From the NCBI GenBank assembly GCA_014652975.1, contig BMZV01000002.1, forward strand, positions 492,561-556,560: a stretch of 64,000 bases of DNA. Reading direction: 5' to 3'. The notes below the pieces were generated by a model. The model worked only from the letters and a program-made list of their open reading frames with translations, was not told the DNA's origin and searched no databases. Within the stretch, counting starts at the first letter, position 1; every line of letters starts with the position of its first letter. The DNA comes from Kocuria marina (GTDB lineage Bacteria > Actinomycetota > Actinomycetes > Actinomycetales > Micrococcaceae). Made by a program: the position numbers and the translations under genes. Shown here piece after piece: positions 25,160 to 33,910 of the stretch.

Positions 25160-26713
25160 TCACGCCAGTTGCGCCGCGGCGCGCCGCTCGCCCTCCGGCG
25201 ACGTCGCCGGGGTCGTCTGCGCGAAGAAGGCCAGCTCGAGCGCGCACGCCCGGTGGAACGCGCGGCGCATGTGCTCCCTGGTGGCCGGGTCCGCGTGGGC
25301 GGCCTCCCGGTCCACGATCTCGCGCACCGACTCGGTCGCGGTCTGGAAGTCGGGATCGTCGTACGTGCTGAGCCAGTCGGCGAACGGGTGCTGCGGTCCC
25401 GCGACGCGGGCACGACGGGTGAGCTCCGCACCCACGTGGGCGTAGAGCCAGTAGCACGGCAGGATCGCGGCGGAGCCCACCGCGAAGCCGTCCTGACCCG
25501 TGCGCGCCAGCAGGAAGTCCGCGTAACTGCTCGTGACGTCACTCGGCGGCATGGGCTCCCGGTCCCCGAGCCGGGCGCGATGCAGCGCGGACTCGACCGA
25601 GACCACGGAGGCCGACGCCGCGGCGAAGTGTTCGCGCGAACGCTCATCCGGGGCGGAGGCCGCGAGCAGGGCCAGCGCCCGGGAGTAGTACTGCAGATAT
25701 TGCATGTCCTGGTCCAGGTACAGCTCGAACTCGCCCGGGTCCAGGGTGCCGTCCCCGAGGCCCCGGATGAACGCCAGGGCGGCAATGCGTTCACGCACCG
25801 GGGCGCTCTCCTCCCACAGTTCGTCAGTGAACCGGGGGCCCTCGGATTCCGCGGCGGCCGTCATCACGAACGCCGGATCCGTGACGAGGTGCTGGACGTG
25901 GTGCATGTGGTGCACGGGACCGTTGCCGTGACCCACGTGCAACTCGTCCGCGCCGCGCAGTGCACCGCGCAACCATGTGCGGGCCGTGCGGATCGCCTCG
26001 GGCCAGTCCCCGGTCCGCGCCACGACCGTGGCCACCGCGGAGGACAGCGAGCACCCGGTGCCGTGGGTGTTACGCGTGTGCACCCTGCGACCCTCGAACA
26101 ACGCGGCGGGTTCGTCCTGGCCGGGGAGCAACAGGGCGTCCGGGGTCGTGTCCCCGGCCAAGTGGCCACCTTTCACGAGGACCCGGGTATGGAACGCCGC
26201 CGCGACCGCGCGTCCCTGCTCGAGCGCCTCGTCCCAGGTCGCGGCCACGGGGCGCTCGGCCAGCACCGCGAGTTCCGGGAGGTTGGGGGTGATCAAATTC
26301 GCGTGGGGCAGCAGCTCCCGCAGGGCCCGTTCGGCGTCCGGACGCAGCAGGCGCCCACCGGTCGTGGCGACCATGACGGGGTCGATCACGACCACGGGTG
26401 CGCGCCCCACCATGAGCCAGTCCCGGACCGTTTCAATGACCTCCACGGAGCCGAGCATCCCCACCTTGATCGCGTCCAGGGTGACGTCCCCGGCGACCGC
26501 GTCCAGCTGGTCCCGCAGGACCTGGACGGGTGGGGTGTGTACGCTCACGACGCCCCGGGTGTTCTGGGCGACCACTGCGGTGATCACACTCAGCCCGTAC
26601 CCGCCCAGTGCGGCGATGGATTTCAGGTCCGCGGCGTGACCCGCCCCGCCCGTGGGATCGGTTCCGGCAATAGAGAGGACGCGGGGTATGGCGGTAGAAG
26701 GCGTGGTGTCCAC
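25160..26713 (-). CDS. thiD: ThiD-TenA fusion: HMP(-P) kinase plus thiaminase II domain
   Basis: Protein of 517 residues from a GTG at 26713 with AAGGGA five bases upstream. Residues 1-265 are hydroxymethylpyrimidine (phosphate) kinase: VLSIAGTDPTGGAGHAADLK, KVGMLGSVEVIETV, VVIDPVMVATTGGRLL and RNTHGTGCSLSSAVATVV. The C-terminal 220 residues are TenA-like: FIRGLGDGTLDPGEFELYLD, DMQYLQYYSRALALLAA and CYWLYAHVG with the active-site Cys. ThiD makes the pyrimidine diphosphate for thiamin; TenA salvages pyrimidine from thiamin breakdown products. The fusion is known in actinobacteria. A TPP riboswitch precedes it, so both functions shut down when thiamin diphosphate is plentiful. Confidence 0.93.
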   Translation of the reverse strand: MDTTPSTAIPRVLSIAGTDPTGGAGHAADLKSIAALGGYGLSVITAVVAQNTRGVVSVHTPPVQVLRDQLDAVAGDVTLDAIKVGMLGSVEVIETVRDWLMVGRAPVVVIDPVMVATTGGRLLRPDAERALRELLPHANLITPNLPELAVLAERPVAATWDEALEQGRAVAAAFHTRVLVKGGHLAGDTTPDALLLPGQDEPAALFEGRRVHTRNTHGTGCSLSSAVATVVARTGDWPEAIRTARTWLRGALRGADELHVGHGNGPVHHMHHVQHLVTDPAFVMTAAAESEGPRFTDELWEESAPVRERIAALAFIRGLGDGTLDPGEFELYLDQDMQYLQYYSRALALLAASAPDERSREHFAAASASVVSVESALHRARLGDREPMPPSDVTSSYADFLLARTGQDGFAVGSAAILPCYWLYAHVGAELTRRARVAGPQHPFADWLSTYDDPDFQTATESVREIVDREAAHADPATREHMRRAFHRACALELAFFAQTTPATSPEGERRAAAQLA

Positions 26714-26715
26714 GA

Positions 26716-26797
26716 CAATCCCTTCGCTAGTACGAGCTAGATCAGGTTCGACGGGTGTGTTCTCAGCCGCAGTGCGCAGCACCCCGTGTGTGTGTCC
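26716..26797 (-). promoter_or_regulatory. TPP riboswitch (THI element)
   Basis: The minus strand carries the conserved THI-box blocks in order: ACGGGGTGC, GGCTGAGA (CTGAGA at 26766-26761), ACCCG, GAACCTGAT (26749-26741), then the ribosome-binding site AAGGGA. The last helix and the ribosome-binding site (26724-26719) are adjacent, so control of translation start is likely. It regulates thiD-tenA. Confidence 0.92.
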
Positions 26798-26809
26798 CCG
26801 ATCATGCCA

Positions 26810-26839
26810 CAGGGGCACCCGGAATCCCGGGTGCCCCTG
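26810..26839 (-). terminator. Terminator after the RNase E/G gene
   Basis: A 13-base perfect stem (CAGGGGCACCCGG and its complement) with a 4-base loop, 38 bases after the rne stop and just before the TPP riboswitch. No T tract follows on the minus strand. Confidence 0.65.
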
Positions 26840-26876
26840 CAGTGCCCGCGTGGCGATGGATCCAGCCGCCGGTCAC

Positions 26877-29800
26877 TCAGTCCTGCTTGCCGGTCATCGT
26901 GATGTCCTGGGCCTTGATGCCCACACCCACGATGGTGGGCTGGTCACCGGACGCCGCGGGGGTCGCGGCCCCGGCCTCCGCGGTGAAACGGCTGACCTGC
27001 CGTTCCTGCGTGTACTCGTGGGTCTCCACCCTCGCGGTTCCGGGCGCGGCCGCCGGCGCCACGGCACGCCGCGACCCACGACGCCGTCGGGCCGGAGCCG
27101 CCGGCGCCTCCGCCGGCCGGTTCCCGCCGGCGGACGACGCCGCCCCGGAACTCTGCTGCTGCGCGGCACTCGTCTGCCCTGTACTGGATTGCGCAGTCCC
27201 GGAGTTCGACGGCGCGTGTCCGGCGGCCGACCGCTTCGACACCGCCTCCCGCGGCTGGGGCGCGGCGTCCGCATCCTGAACGGCACCCTCGGTCGAGGTT
27301 TCGTCCTCGCCCGCATCCGTGAACGCGGCGCTCAGCGAATCCAGGGACAGGGCCTCCTGGGTGCCCTCGCTCCCCCGCTGCTCAGACTGCCCGTGGGGCA
27401 GTTCGATGACCTCGCCGTGGATCGTGAGGCTCGCGGACGAGTCCCCACCGGAACGGTCCTCGGACCGGGAATCCCCGCGCGAGTCGTTCCCGGAACCGTC
27501 CCGGCCGGAACCGTCGTTCTGCACGGCGTTGTCCTCGCCCTGCTGACCGCGACCGCGGCTGCGCTTGCCGCGGCGCTTGCGGCGACGGCGCCCGCCCTCG
27601 GACTCCCCGTGGGAGTTCTCGGACGCGTGCTCCCCGCCCTGCTGACCGCGGGAGGTCTGCTGCTCCTGGGAACCGGTGTCCTCGGCCTGCCCGCCCCCGG
27701 ACTGCGGTGCGGTGCCCTGGGAAGCATTCCGTGCGGCGTCGTCGGACTCGTCGTGGGAGGAGGCCGCGGCGATGTTCGCTAACGCCGTGCGGGTGGCCTC
27801 CACGCGCGCCTGGTCCGGCTCGTCCGAACCGTGGTGCTGGTTGCCGTTCCTGGGCTTGTCCTGCGCACCGTTGTGCTGCTTGTTGCGCGAACGCTTACGC
27901 TCGTGTCGAGTGCCGCGCTGGTCGGAGGGAGCCGCGCCGGAGCGGCCCTTCAAGGGGTGGTCGTGGACCACGACGCCGCGGCCCGCGCATTCCTCGCACG
28001 GCTCGGAGAAGACCTCGAGCAACCCCGTACCCATGCGCTTGCGCGTCATCTGCACGAGACCCAGGGAGGTCACCTCGGCCACCTGGTGCTTCGTGCGGTC
28101 CCGGCCCAGGCACTCCACGAGCCGGCGCAGTACGAGATCGCGGTTGGACTCCAGAACCATGTCGATGAAGTCCACCACGATGATCCCGCCGATATCACGC
28201 AACCGCAGTTGCCGCACGATCTCCTCGGCGGCCTCGAGGTTGTTCTTGGTCACGGTCTCCTCGAGGTTGCCCCCGGAGCCCGTGAACTTGCCGGTGTTGA
28301 CGTCCACCACGGTCATGGCCTCGGTGCGGTCGATCACGAGCGATCCGCCGGAGGGCAGGAAGACCTTGCGCTCGAGGGCCTTCTGGATCTGCTCCTCCAC
28401 GCGCATGTGCTCGAAGAGGTCGTCATCGCCGGTCCAGCGCTCGAGGCGGTCCAGCAGGTCGGGCGCCACGTAGGTCACGTAAGCCTCGATGTTGTCCCAC
28501 GCCTGCTCGCCCTGGACCACCATGGCGGAGAAATCCTCGTTGAAGACGTCCCGCACGGTCTTGATGGTCAAGTCCGGTTCCGCGTACAGCATCTCCGGGG
28601 CCAGCGTCTTGGTGGACTTGGCCTTGTCCTGGATCTGCTCCCACTGCGAGCGCAGCCGGTTGATGTCGTTGGTCAGCTCGGTCTCGGAGGCACCCTCCGC
28701 CGCAGTGCGCACGATCACGCCCGCACCCTCCGGCAACCGGTCCTTGAGGATCTTCTTCAGTCGCTGGCGCTCCACGTCCGGGAGCTTGCGGGAGATCCCC
28801 GTCATGGAACCGCCCGGGACGTAGACGAGGTAGCGACCGGGCAGGGACACCTGGCTCGTGAGCCGAGCACCTTTGTGCCCCACGGGGTCCTTGGTGACCT
28901 GCACGAGCACGGTGTCCCCGGACTTCAGGGCGTTCTCGATCTTGCGGGGCTTGCTGCCCAGCTCGGCGGCGTCCCAGTCCACCTCACCGGCGTAGAGCAC
29001 GGCGTTGCGGCCCCGGCCGATGTCCACGAAGGCGGCCTCCATGGACGGCAGCACGTTCTGCACCTTGCCCACGTACACGTTGCCGATCAGCGAATCCTGC
29101 TGGGTGTGCGAGACGAAGTGCTCGGCAAGGATCCCGTCCTCGAGCACACCGATCTGGATCCGGTCGTCCTTCTGTCGCACGAGCATCTTGCGCTCCACGG
29201 ATTCGCGCCGGGCCAGGAACTCGGCCTCGGTGATCACGTGGCGGCGGCGGCCGAACTGCCGGGACTCACGACGACGCTGACGCTTGGCCTCGAGCCGCGT
29301 GGAGCCCTTGACCCCGGTCACCTCGTCGCTGCCCGTGCCCTCACCGGCACCGCGCGGGGCGCGGACCCGGGTCACCGAGCCGTCGGACTCGTCCACGAGT
29401 TCCATGTCCTCGTCACCGCGACGCCGCCGGCGACGCCGCTTGCTCGTGACCTCGCCGGACTTGTCGTCCTCGCTGTCCACGTCCTTGCGTGCGGCCCGCT
29501 CGGCCTCGCGCTGGGCGTCGCGTTCCTTGGCGGCCTCGCGCAGTCGGGCAGCCTGCTCCTCGGCGGCACGGCGGATCTCGTCCGGGTCCGGGGCATGGAA
29601 CATGAGGGAGGCGCCGGGACCGAAGGCCCCGAAGTTCTCCTGGGTGCTGGGCTGGTCGTTCGCGGACTTCTCGACCTGTACAGTCTGCGCGTCCGTCTGT
29701 TCCGAGGTGTCGGTCTGCTCGTCGCTCGTCTCGGCCGAGCCGGTTCCTTCGCCGGCCTGCGTCGTCTGCTCGGGCCCGTCGGCGCGCAGAGCGGCCTGCT

Positions 29801-30194
29801 CATCCGTCTCGCGGGCGCTCTCAGCGGCGTCACCGGCTGCGTCCTCGACATCGAGCGCGATCTCGTCCTCGATACTCTCCGCGGGCTGCTCGGCCTCGGG
29901 GATCTCGGCCACTGGGATCTCGCGCGCGGGCGTGTGCGCAACGCCAGCATCGTCGGAAGCGGTGGCCGCGGAATCGGACGTCCCCGGATCCTCGGCGGAC
30001 GCGTCGGTCGTCGCGGGTTGCCCGGTAGCGGTGTCGGCGGGCACGGCGGCGTCGGGCTCGGAATGGGGAACGGCGGCGTCGTCGGCCGGTGCATCAGGCG
30101 TGACGGCGGGGTCGGTGGTGGTGCTGTCCTCGACGGGGGTGGTGGCGGCAGTCTCGAGGGGTGACTGTTCCGCGTTGTCCTTCTCAGGTTCCAT
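26877..30194 (-). CDS. rne: Ribonuclease E/G family endoribonuclease
   Basis: Protein of 1105 residues from the ATG at 30194, with AGGAG about 12 bases upstream. Residues 1-330 are acidic and disordered (many Glu, Asp, Thr), then basic (SKRRRRRRRGDED). The catalytic core spans roughly 330-800: S1 domain (QDSLIGNVYVGKVQNVLPSM), RNase H-like and DNase I-like parts with MTVVDVNTGKF and IIVVDFIDMV holding the Mg2+-binding Asp residues, and the zinc link CEECAGRG. The C-terminal 300 residues are again low-complexity. It should act in mRNA decay and rRNA processing. Placing the core in the middle between two disordered arms is typical of actinobacterial RNase E. Confidence 0.95.
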   Translation of the reverse strand: MEPEKDNAEQSPLETAATTPVEDSTTTDPAVTPDAPADDAAVPHSEPDAAVPADTATGQPATTDASAEDPGTSDSAATASDDAGVAHTPAREIPVAEIPEAEQPAESIEDEIALDVEDAAGDAAESARETDEQAALRADGPEQTTQAGEGTGSAETSDEQTDTSEQTDAQTVQVEKSANDQPSTQENFGAFGPGASLMFHAPDPDEIRRAAEEQAARLREAAKERDAQREAERAARKDVDSEDDKSGEVTSKRRRRRRRGDEDMELVDESDGSVTRVRAPRGAGEGTGSDEVTGVKGSTRLEAKRQRRRESRQFGRRRHVITEAEFLARRESVERKMLVRQKDDRIQIGVLEDGILAEHFVSHTQQDSLIGNVYVGKVQNVLPSMEAAFVDIGRGRNAVLYAGEVDWDAAELGSKPRKIENALKSGDTVLVQVTKDPVGHKGARLTSQVSLPGRYLVYVPGGSMTGISRKLPDVERQRLKKILKDRLPEGAGVIVRTAAEGASETELTNDINRLRSQWEQIQDKAKSTKTLAPEMLYAEPDLTIKTVRDVFNEDFSAMVVQGEQAWDNIEAYVTYVAPDLLDRLERWTGDDDLFEHMRVEEQIQKALERKVFLPSGGSLVIDRTEAMTVVDVNTGKFTGSGGNLEETVTKNNLEAAEEIVRQLRLRDIGGIIVVDFIDMVLESNRDLVLRRLVECLGRDRTKHQVAEVTSLGLVQMTRKRMGTGLLEVFSEPCEECAGRGVVVHDHPLKGRSGAAPSDQRGTRHERKRSRNKQHNGAQDKPRNGNQHHGSDEPDQARVEATRTALANIAAASSHDESDDAARNASQGTAPQSGGGQAEDTGSQEQQTSRGQQGGEHASENSHGESEGGRRRRKRRGKRSRGRGQQGEDNAVQNDGSGRDGSGNDSRGDSRSEDRSGGDSSASLTIHGEVIELPHGQSEQRGSEGTQEALSLDSLSAAFTDAGEDETSTEGAVQDADAAPQPREAVSKRSAAGHAPSNSGTAQSSTGQTSAAQQQSSGAASSAGGNRPAEAPAAPARRRRGSRRAVAPAAAPGTARVETHEYTQERQVSRFTAEAGAATPAASGDQPTIVGVGIKAQDITMTGKQD

Positions 30195-30654
30195 GTGAAG
30201 TTGTGCTCCTGCTCGGGACACCGCCCGCACCCGGGCCCGAGGTGTGCTCGGTCGGTCGAGCCGGTGTTCGCCACGCGGCCGCCGGAAGTCAAAGTCGTAC
30301 TCGCGGGCGCGGCGTGTGTTACGCACACTGTCCGCGAGCCGGCGGATGCCCGAGTCGCTGGGTCCGTGGGGACCGCGAACTTGCCCCGCTCCGGACGCGC
30401 TCGATCCTGTGAGAGCGCGGGTCCGTACCGAGGGAGATCGGTGTTCCTGCCGGGCCGGTTCCTCACGTGCGGCTGAGGCCCGACCATTGGCAGTATCTCA
30501 CAGTCACCCCGGGCCGGGGCGCATTCCGGGTGGTCCGGACCACATTCCACCGGCCGGACCACAGCGCGTGTACGGGGTGTGTGCCGACGTCACCCGCCGC
30601 CACGGGCGGCCCGCGCCCGGTGGGTCGTCATGCGCGTGGTCTACGATCGGGCAC
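30195..30654. other. Intergenic region between rne and the VKOR gene
   Basis: 460 bases between divergent genes with no convincing coding frame. It should carry the rne promoter and a long rne leader; GAGATACTG on the minus strand (complement of 30490-30498) is a possible -10. GTGTGTTACGCACAC at 30311-30325 is an imperfect inverted repeat of unknown use. On the plus strand TACGAT at 30642-30647 is the likely -10 of the VKOR gene. Confidence 0.45.
30642..30647 (+). promoter_or_regulatory. -10 element before the VKOR gene
   Basis: TACGAT ends 7 bases before the GTG at 30655 and there is no Shine-Dalgarno sequence, so the mRNA is probably leaderless. No clear -35. Confidence 0.4.
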
Positions 30655-31293
30655 GTGAGCCCAACTTCCGCGACCACCCCCCTGACCGACCGGACACCCG
30701 AGACGACTCCGGCCCCCGCCACCCGTTCGGACCGCTCGTGGGCCGTGCTCGCGGTGATCTTCTCGATCGTGGGTTTCGCCGCATCGGCCGTGCTCGTGGC
30801 GGAACGGCTCGCGATCTACAAGGACGCAGGACACCGCACGAGCTGCGACATCAACGCGTGGCTCTCGTGCGGCACGGTCATGCGCACCCCGCAGGCGGAG
30901 CTCTTCGGCTTCCCCAACCCGTTCATCGGGATCGTGGCGTACGCCGTGGTGATCGCCGTGGCCGTGGGCGTGCTCGCCGGCGCACGCTACGCCAGCTGGT
31001 TCTGGTGGTTGCTGTGGCTGGGGATCGCCGCCGGCTCGGTGTTCACCCTGTGGCTGTGGTGGCAGACCACTTTCAACATCAACGCCCTGTGCCTGTACTG
31101 CATGATCGTGTGGTGCGCCCAGACCCTGTTGCTCGCGCATACGACGGCGCGGATGCGCCGCGCCGGCCTGATCGGTTCCTCGCGTGGCACCGCCGCCGGT
31201 TCCGCCGCGTGGGCGTGGCTCCTGGGCATCGGGGTGCTCGTGATCGTCTTCGGGATCATCGCGGTGCGCTTCTCGACCGCGATCTTCGCCTGA
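30655..31293 (+). CDS. Vitamin K epoxide reductase family membrane protein
   Basis: Protein of 212 residues with five membrane helices. VKOR proteins reoxidise DsbA-like thiol oxidases by passing electrons to quinone. The four functional Cys are present: the loop pair in TSCDINAWLSCGTVM and the CxxC active site in ALCLYCMIVW. Helices include AVLAVIFSIVGFAASAVLVA and WFWWLLWLGIAAGSVFTLWL. The GTG at 30655 fits the family N-terminus and follows a -10 element by 7 bases, so initiation is probably leaderless. Actinobacteria use VKOR in place of DsbB for disulphide formation in exported proteins. Confidence 0.9.
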   Translation: MSPTSATTPLTDRTPETTPAPATRSDRSWAVLAVIFSIVGFAASAVLVAERLAIYKDAGHRTSCDINAWLSCGTVMRTPQAELFGFPNPFIGIVAYAVVIAVAVGVLAGARYASWFWWLLWLGIAAGSVFTLWLWWQTTFNINALCLYCMIVWCAQTLLLAHTTARMRRAGLIGSSRGTAAGSAAWAWLLGIGVLVIVFGIIAVRFSTAIFA

Positions 31294-31313
31294 GCCGTTC
31301 ACCGACGCCGCGC

Positions 31314-31517
31314 TCAGACGGCGTGCGCCTCGAACACCATGATGGGGTGCGTGCCGTCGAATGGCGTCCGCTGCCAGTCGCCCCGAACCGCGTCGACCTC
31401 GAACCCGGCGCGCCGTAACTGATCGGTCAGGATGCCGCGGTCACGAAAGGCCTGGTCCGGCCCGTCGGGGTTGTCCCCGTCGTACAGGTCGACGATCCGC
31501 GGGTCGTAGTCGGTCAT
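31314..31517 (-). pseudogene. SAM-dependent methyltransferase reduced to its two ends
   Basis: A 67-codon frame from an ATG at 31517. It begins MTDYDPRIVDLYDGDNPDGP, the typical start of a class I methyltransferase, and continues directly with FRDRGILTDQLRRAGFEVDA and RTPFDGTHPIMVFEA, the typical C-terminus. About 180 residues that bind SAM are missing by an in-frame deletion near 31445. It begins 16 bases after ndk ends and could still be translated as a short peptide, but it cannot be a methyltransferase. Confidence 0.75.
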
Positions 31518-31533
31518 GGATCCCGCGTTCAGC

Positions 31534-31947
31534 TCAGCTGAACCAGATGCCGATCTCCCGCTCGGCAGACTCGGGCGAATCGGAGCCGTGCACGAGGTTC
31601 TTCTGCACCTTCTCGCCCCAGTCCCGACCCAAATCGCCGCGAATGGTACCGGGGGCGGCCGTGGTGGGCTCGGTGGCACCGGCGAGGCTGCGGAAGCCCT
31701 CGATGACCCGGTCCCCCTCGACCACGGCGGCCACGACGGGCCCGGAGAGCATGAACTCCACGAGCGGCTCGAAGAACGGCTTGCCCTGGTGCTCCTCGTA
31801 GTGCCGCTCGAGAATCTCGCGGGTCGCCGTCACGAGCTCGAGTTGCGCGAGCGTATAGCCCTTGGCCTCGATGCGGGCCAGGATCTGCCCGGTCAGGCCG
31901 CGCTGGACGCCGTCCGGCTTCACGAGGACGAGGGTGCGTTGCGTCAT
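31534..31947 (-). CDS. ndk: Nucleoside diphosphate kinase
   Basis: Protein of 137 residues, standard length. It balances NTP pools by transferring phosphate through a histidine. [20 protein letters not shown] is the conserved first strand and helix; the active-site His lies in [17 protein letters not shown] near residue 117. [11 protein letters not shown] is the nucleotide-binding loop. The ATG follows AAGGAG. It lies downstream of folC and the DUF4233 gene, a conserved actinobacterial order. Confidence 0.98.
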   Translation of the reverse strand: MTQRTLVLVKPDGVQRGLTGQILARIEAKGYTLAQLELVTATREILERHYEEHQGKPFFEPLVEFMLSGPVVAAVVEGDRVIEGFRSLAGATEPTTAAPGTIRGDLGRDWGEKVQKNLVHGSDSPESAEREIGIWFS

Positions 31948-32065
31948 GTGCTTCTCCTTGCTGTGGACCCACGCGGAGTCCTCGGTCGATCAGGTTCCGT
32001 TCCGAGCCTAACGGCCTGCGGTCCCCGCGCGGCAACGCCCGGGGACCGCGGCCGGGAGACGGTGA

Positions 32066-32509
32066 TCACGTCAGGGGGTTCTCGGCCTCCCAGCGGCGTT
32101 GTTCCTCCGCGCGCCGCACGTTCTCACGATCCATCGCGCCACCCTTGACCACGGCGTACCACCAGGCCAGGGCGCACAACACGCCGATCACGAACATTGA
32201 GGGCACGAGCACTCCCGTGGCGATGAGCACGACCTGCAGCACCCACCCGAGGGTGTACCCCCACGGCTTGCGCAGGAGGCCGCACGCCAGCAGGAACACC
32301 AGGGCGAGCACCACCGATCCGCCCATGAGCCACAGTTTCCCGGCCGTGCTCCAGTCCCGCGCCGTGAGTCCGAACGCCGCGAGGGCGGCGAAGAACACGA
32401 TGAACGCCTCGATGGAGAGCACGCTCGAGGCGAACATCGTCTTGATCGAGCGTGGCTTCTTGGGTTGGCCAGGACGCCATTCGCGCTGGGCCTTGGTCAT
32501 GCGGGCCAT
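32066..32509 (-). CDS. DUF4233 membrane protein
   Basis: Protein of 147 residues with four membrane helices (VLSIEAFIVFFAALAAFGLT, LWLMGGSVVLALVFLLACGL, LGWVLQVVLIATGVLVPSMF, VIGVLCALAWWYAVV). The N-terminus (RSIKTMFASSVLSIEAF) and the position between folC and ndk are those of the DUF4233 family, whose function is unknown. The ATG follows GAAGGAG. Ends are basic and charged. It starts 30 bases after folC and is probably in its operon. Confidence 0.85.
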   Translation of the reverse strand: MARMTKAQREWRPGQPKKPRSIKTMFASSVLSIEAFIVFFAALAAFGLTARDWSTAGKLWLMGGSVVLALVFLLACGLLRKPWGYTLGWVLQVVLIATGVLVPSMFVIGVLCALAWWYAVVKGGAMDRENVRRAEEQRRWEAENPLT

Positions 32510-32539
32510 CGGGCTCCTTCCGTGGTCGGGGCGGCGGGC

Positions 32540-33910
32540 TCAGAGTCCGAGCAGCACACGGGCCTCACCCACCACGGTGATGGACCCGGTGACGAGCACC
32601 GCGCCGTCGAACTGCTCGCGGGCCGCGGCGTCCTGGATGGCCGCGGCGCACGCGTCGTCCAGTCGCTCGCTCACGTGCACGGCGTCCTCGTCGAAGCCCA
32701 TCTCCTCGGCGATCTCCGCGAGTTCCTCGGGTGCCACAGCGCGCGGGGACTGGGAGCGGGTGCACCACAGTTCGAGCTCGAACTCGTGGTACTCGTCCAC
32801 GAGCACGCGCATCATCTCCGCAGCGTCCTTGTCTCGCAGCACGCCCACCACCAGGTTGAGCTTGGTAAACGTGAAGGCCTCGCGCACCGCGGTCGCCGAG
32901 GCCAGCAGACCGTGCGGGTTGTGGGCCGCGTCCAGGATCACAGGCGGTGCCTTGCGGGCGAGCTCGAGCCGGCCCGGCGAGGAGACCGCACCCAGTCCCG
33001 TGGCCACGAGCTCGGGGTTCAGGGGCTTGTCCCCTCCCCCCACGAACGCCTCGACGGCGGCCACGGCCACCGCGGCGTTCTGGGCCTGATGGGCCCCGAA
33101 CAGCGGCAACATGAGATCCGGGTACTCCCCCGCGAGCCCCTGCACGGTGATGACCTGGCCGCCCACCGCGGTGGAACGCCCGGTCACGGCGAACTCCACG
33201 CCCTCGAACCGGAACGGGTCACCGAGTTCCCGGGCCCGGTCCAGCAGGACCTGCGCGGCCTCGGGTTGCTGCGCCGCGCTCACGAGGAAGCCCTGGGGCT
33301 TGATGATCCCGGCCTTCTCCCGGGCGATCTGCCCCACGGTGTCCCCGAGCATGGTTGTGTGGTCCAGCCCGATCGGGGTCACCACGGACACCGCGGCGTC
33401 CGCCACGTTGGTCGCGTCCCACGTGCCACCGATGCCGACTTCAAGGACCATGACGTCCACGGGTTCGTCCGCGAAGACCGCGAACGCCAGGACCGTAAGG
33501 GTCTCGAAGTACGTGAGGCGGGGAGCGCCGTCGGCCTCGAGCTGTCGGTCCACGAGCTCGAGGTACGGGGCAATCTCAGAGTAGATCCGCACGAACGTCT
33601 CGTCCGGGACGGGTTCGCCGTCGATGCTGATCCGTTCCGTGACGCGCTCGAGGTGCGGGCTCGTGTACCGGCCCACGCGCAGGTCGTGGGCGAGCAACAG
33701 CGACTCGATCATCCGGGCCGTGGACGTCTTGCCGTTGGTCCCGGTCACGTGCACCACGGGTGCGCTGCGGTGCGGATCCCCGAGCGCGGCGACCGCGGCG
33801 GCCACGGCGTCCAGTCGCGGCGCCATCCTGTCCTCCGGCGCCCGACTCAGCAGGTGCTGGTAGATATTCTCGACCGATGCGAAGTCCTCGTGCTCCTGGG
33901 CCCCGCTCAC
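32540..33910 (-). CDS. folC: Bifunctional folylpolyglutamate synthase / dihydrofolate synthase
   Basis: Protein of 456 residues from a GTG at 33910 that overlaps the ileS stop (GTGA). It adds glutamate to dihydropteroate and folates in an ATP-dependent Mur-ligase type reaction. Visible motifs: [20 protein letters not shown] (P-loop), [42 protein letters not shown] and [14 protein letters not shown]. Length is normal. It is translated with ileS, then followed by the DUF4233 gene and ndk. Confidence 0.95.
   Translation of the reverse strand: MSGAQEHEDFASVENIYQHLLSRAPEDRMAPRLDAVAAAVAALGDPHRSAPVVHVTGTNGKTSTARMIESLLLAHDLRVGRYTSPHLERVTERISIDGEPVPDETFVRIYSEIAPYLELVDRQLEADGAPRLTYFETLTVLAFAVFADEPVDVMVLEVGIGGTWDATNVADAAVSVVTPIGLDHTTMLGDTVGQIAREKAGIIKPQGFLVSAAQQPEAAQVLLDRARELGDPFRFEGVEFAVTGRSTAVGGQVITVQGLAGEYPDLMLPLFGAHQAQNAAVAVAAVEAFVGGGDKPLNPELVATGLGAVSSPGRLELARKAPPVILDAAHNPHGLLASATAVREAFTFTKLNLVVGVLRDKDAAEMMRVLVDEYHEFELELWCTRSQSPRAVAPEELAEIAEEMGFDEDAVHVSERLDDACAAAIQDAAAREQFDGAVLVTGSITVVGEARVLLGL

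Noticed and set aside
27831-30164. Long open frame opposite the RNase E/G gene
   Set aside because: Shadow of the GC-rich rne reading frame; leucine/glycine-rich without family features.
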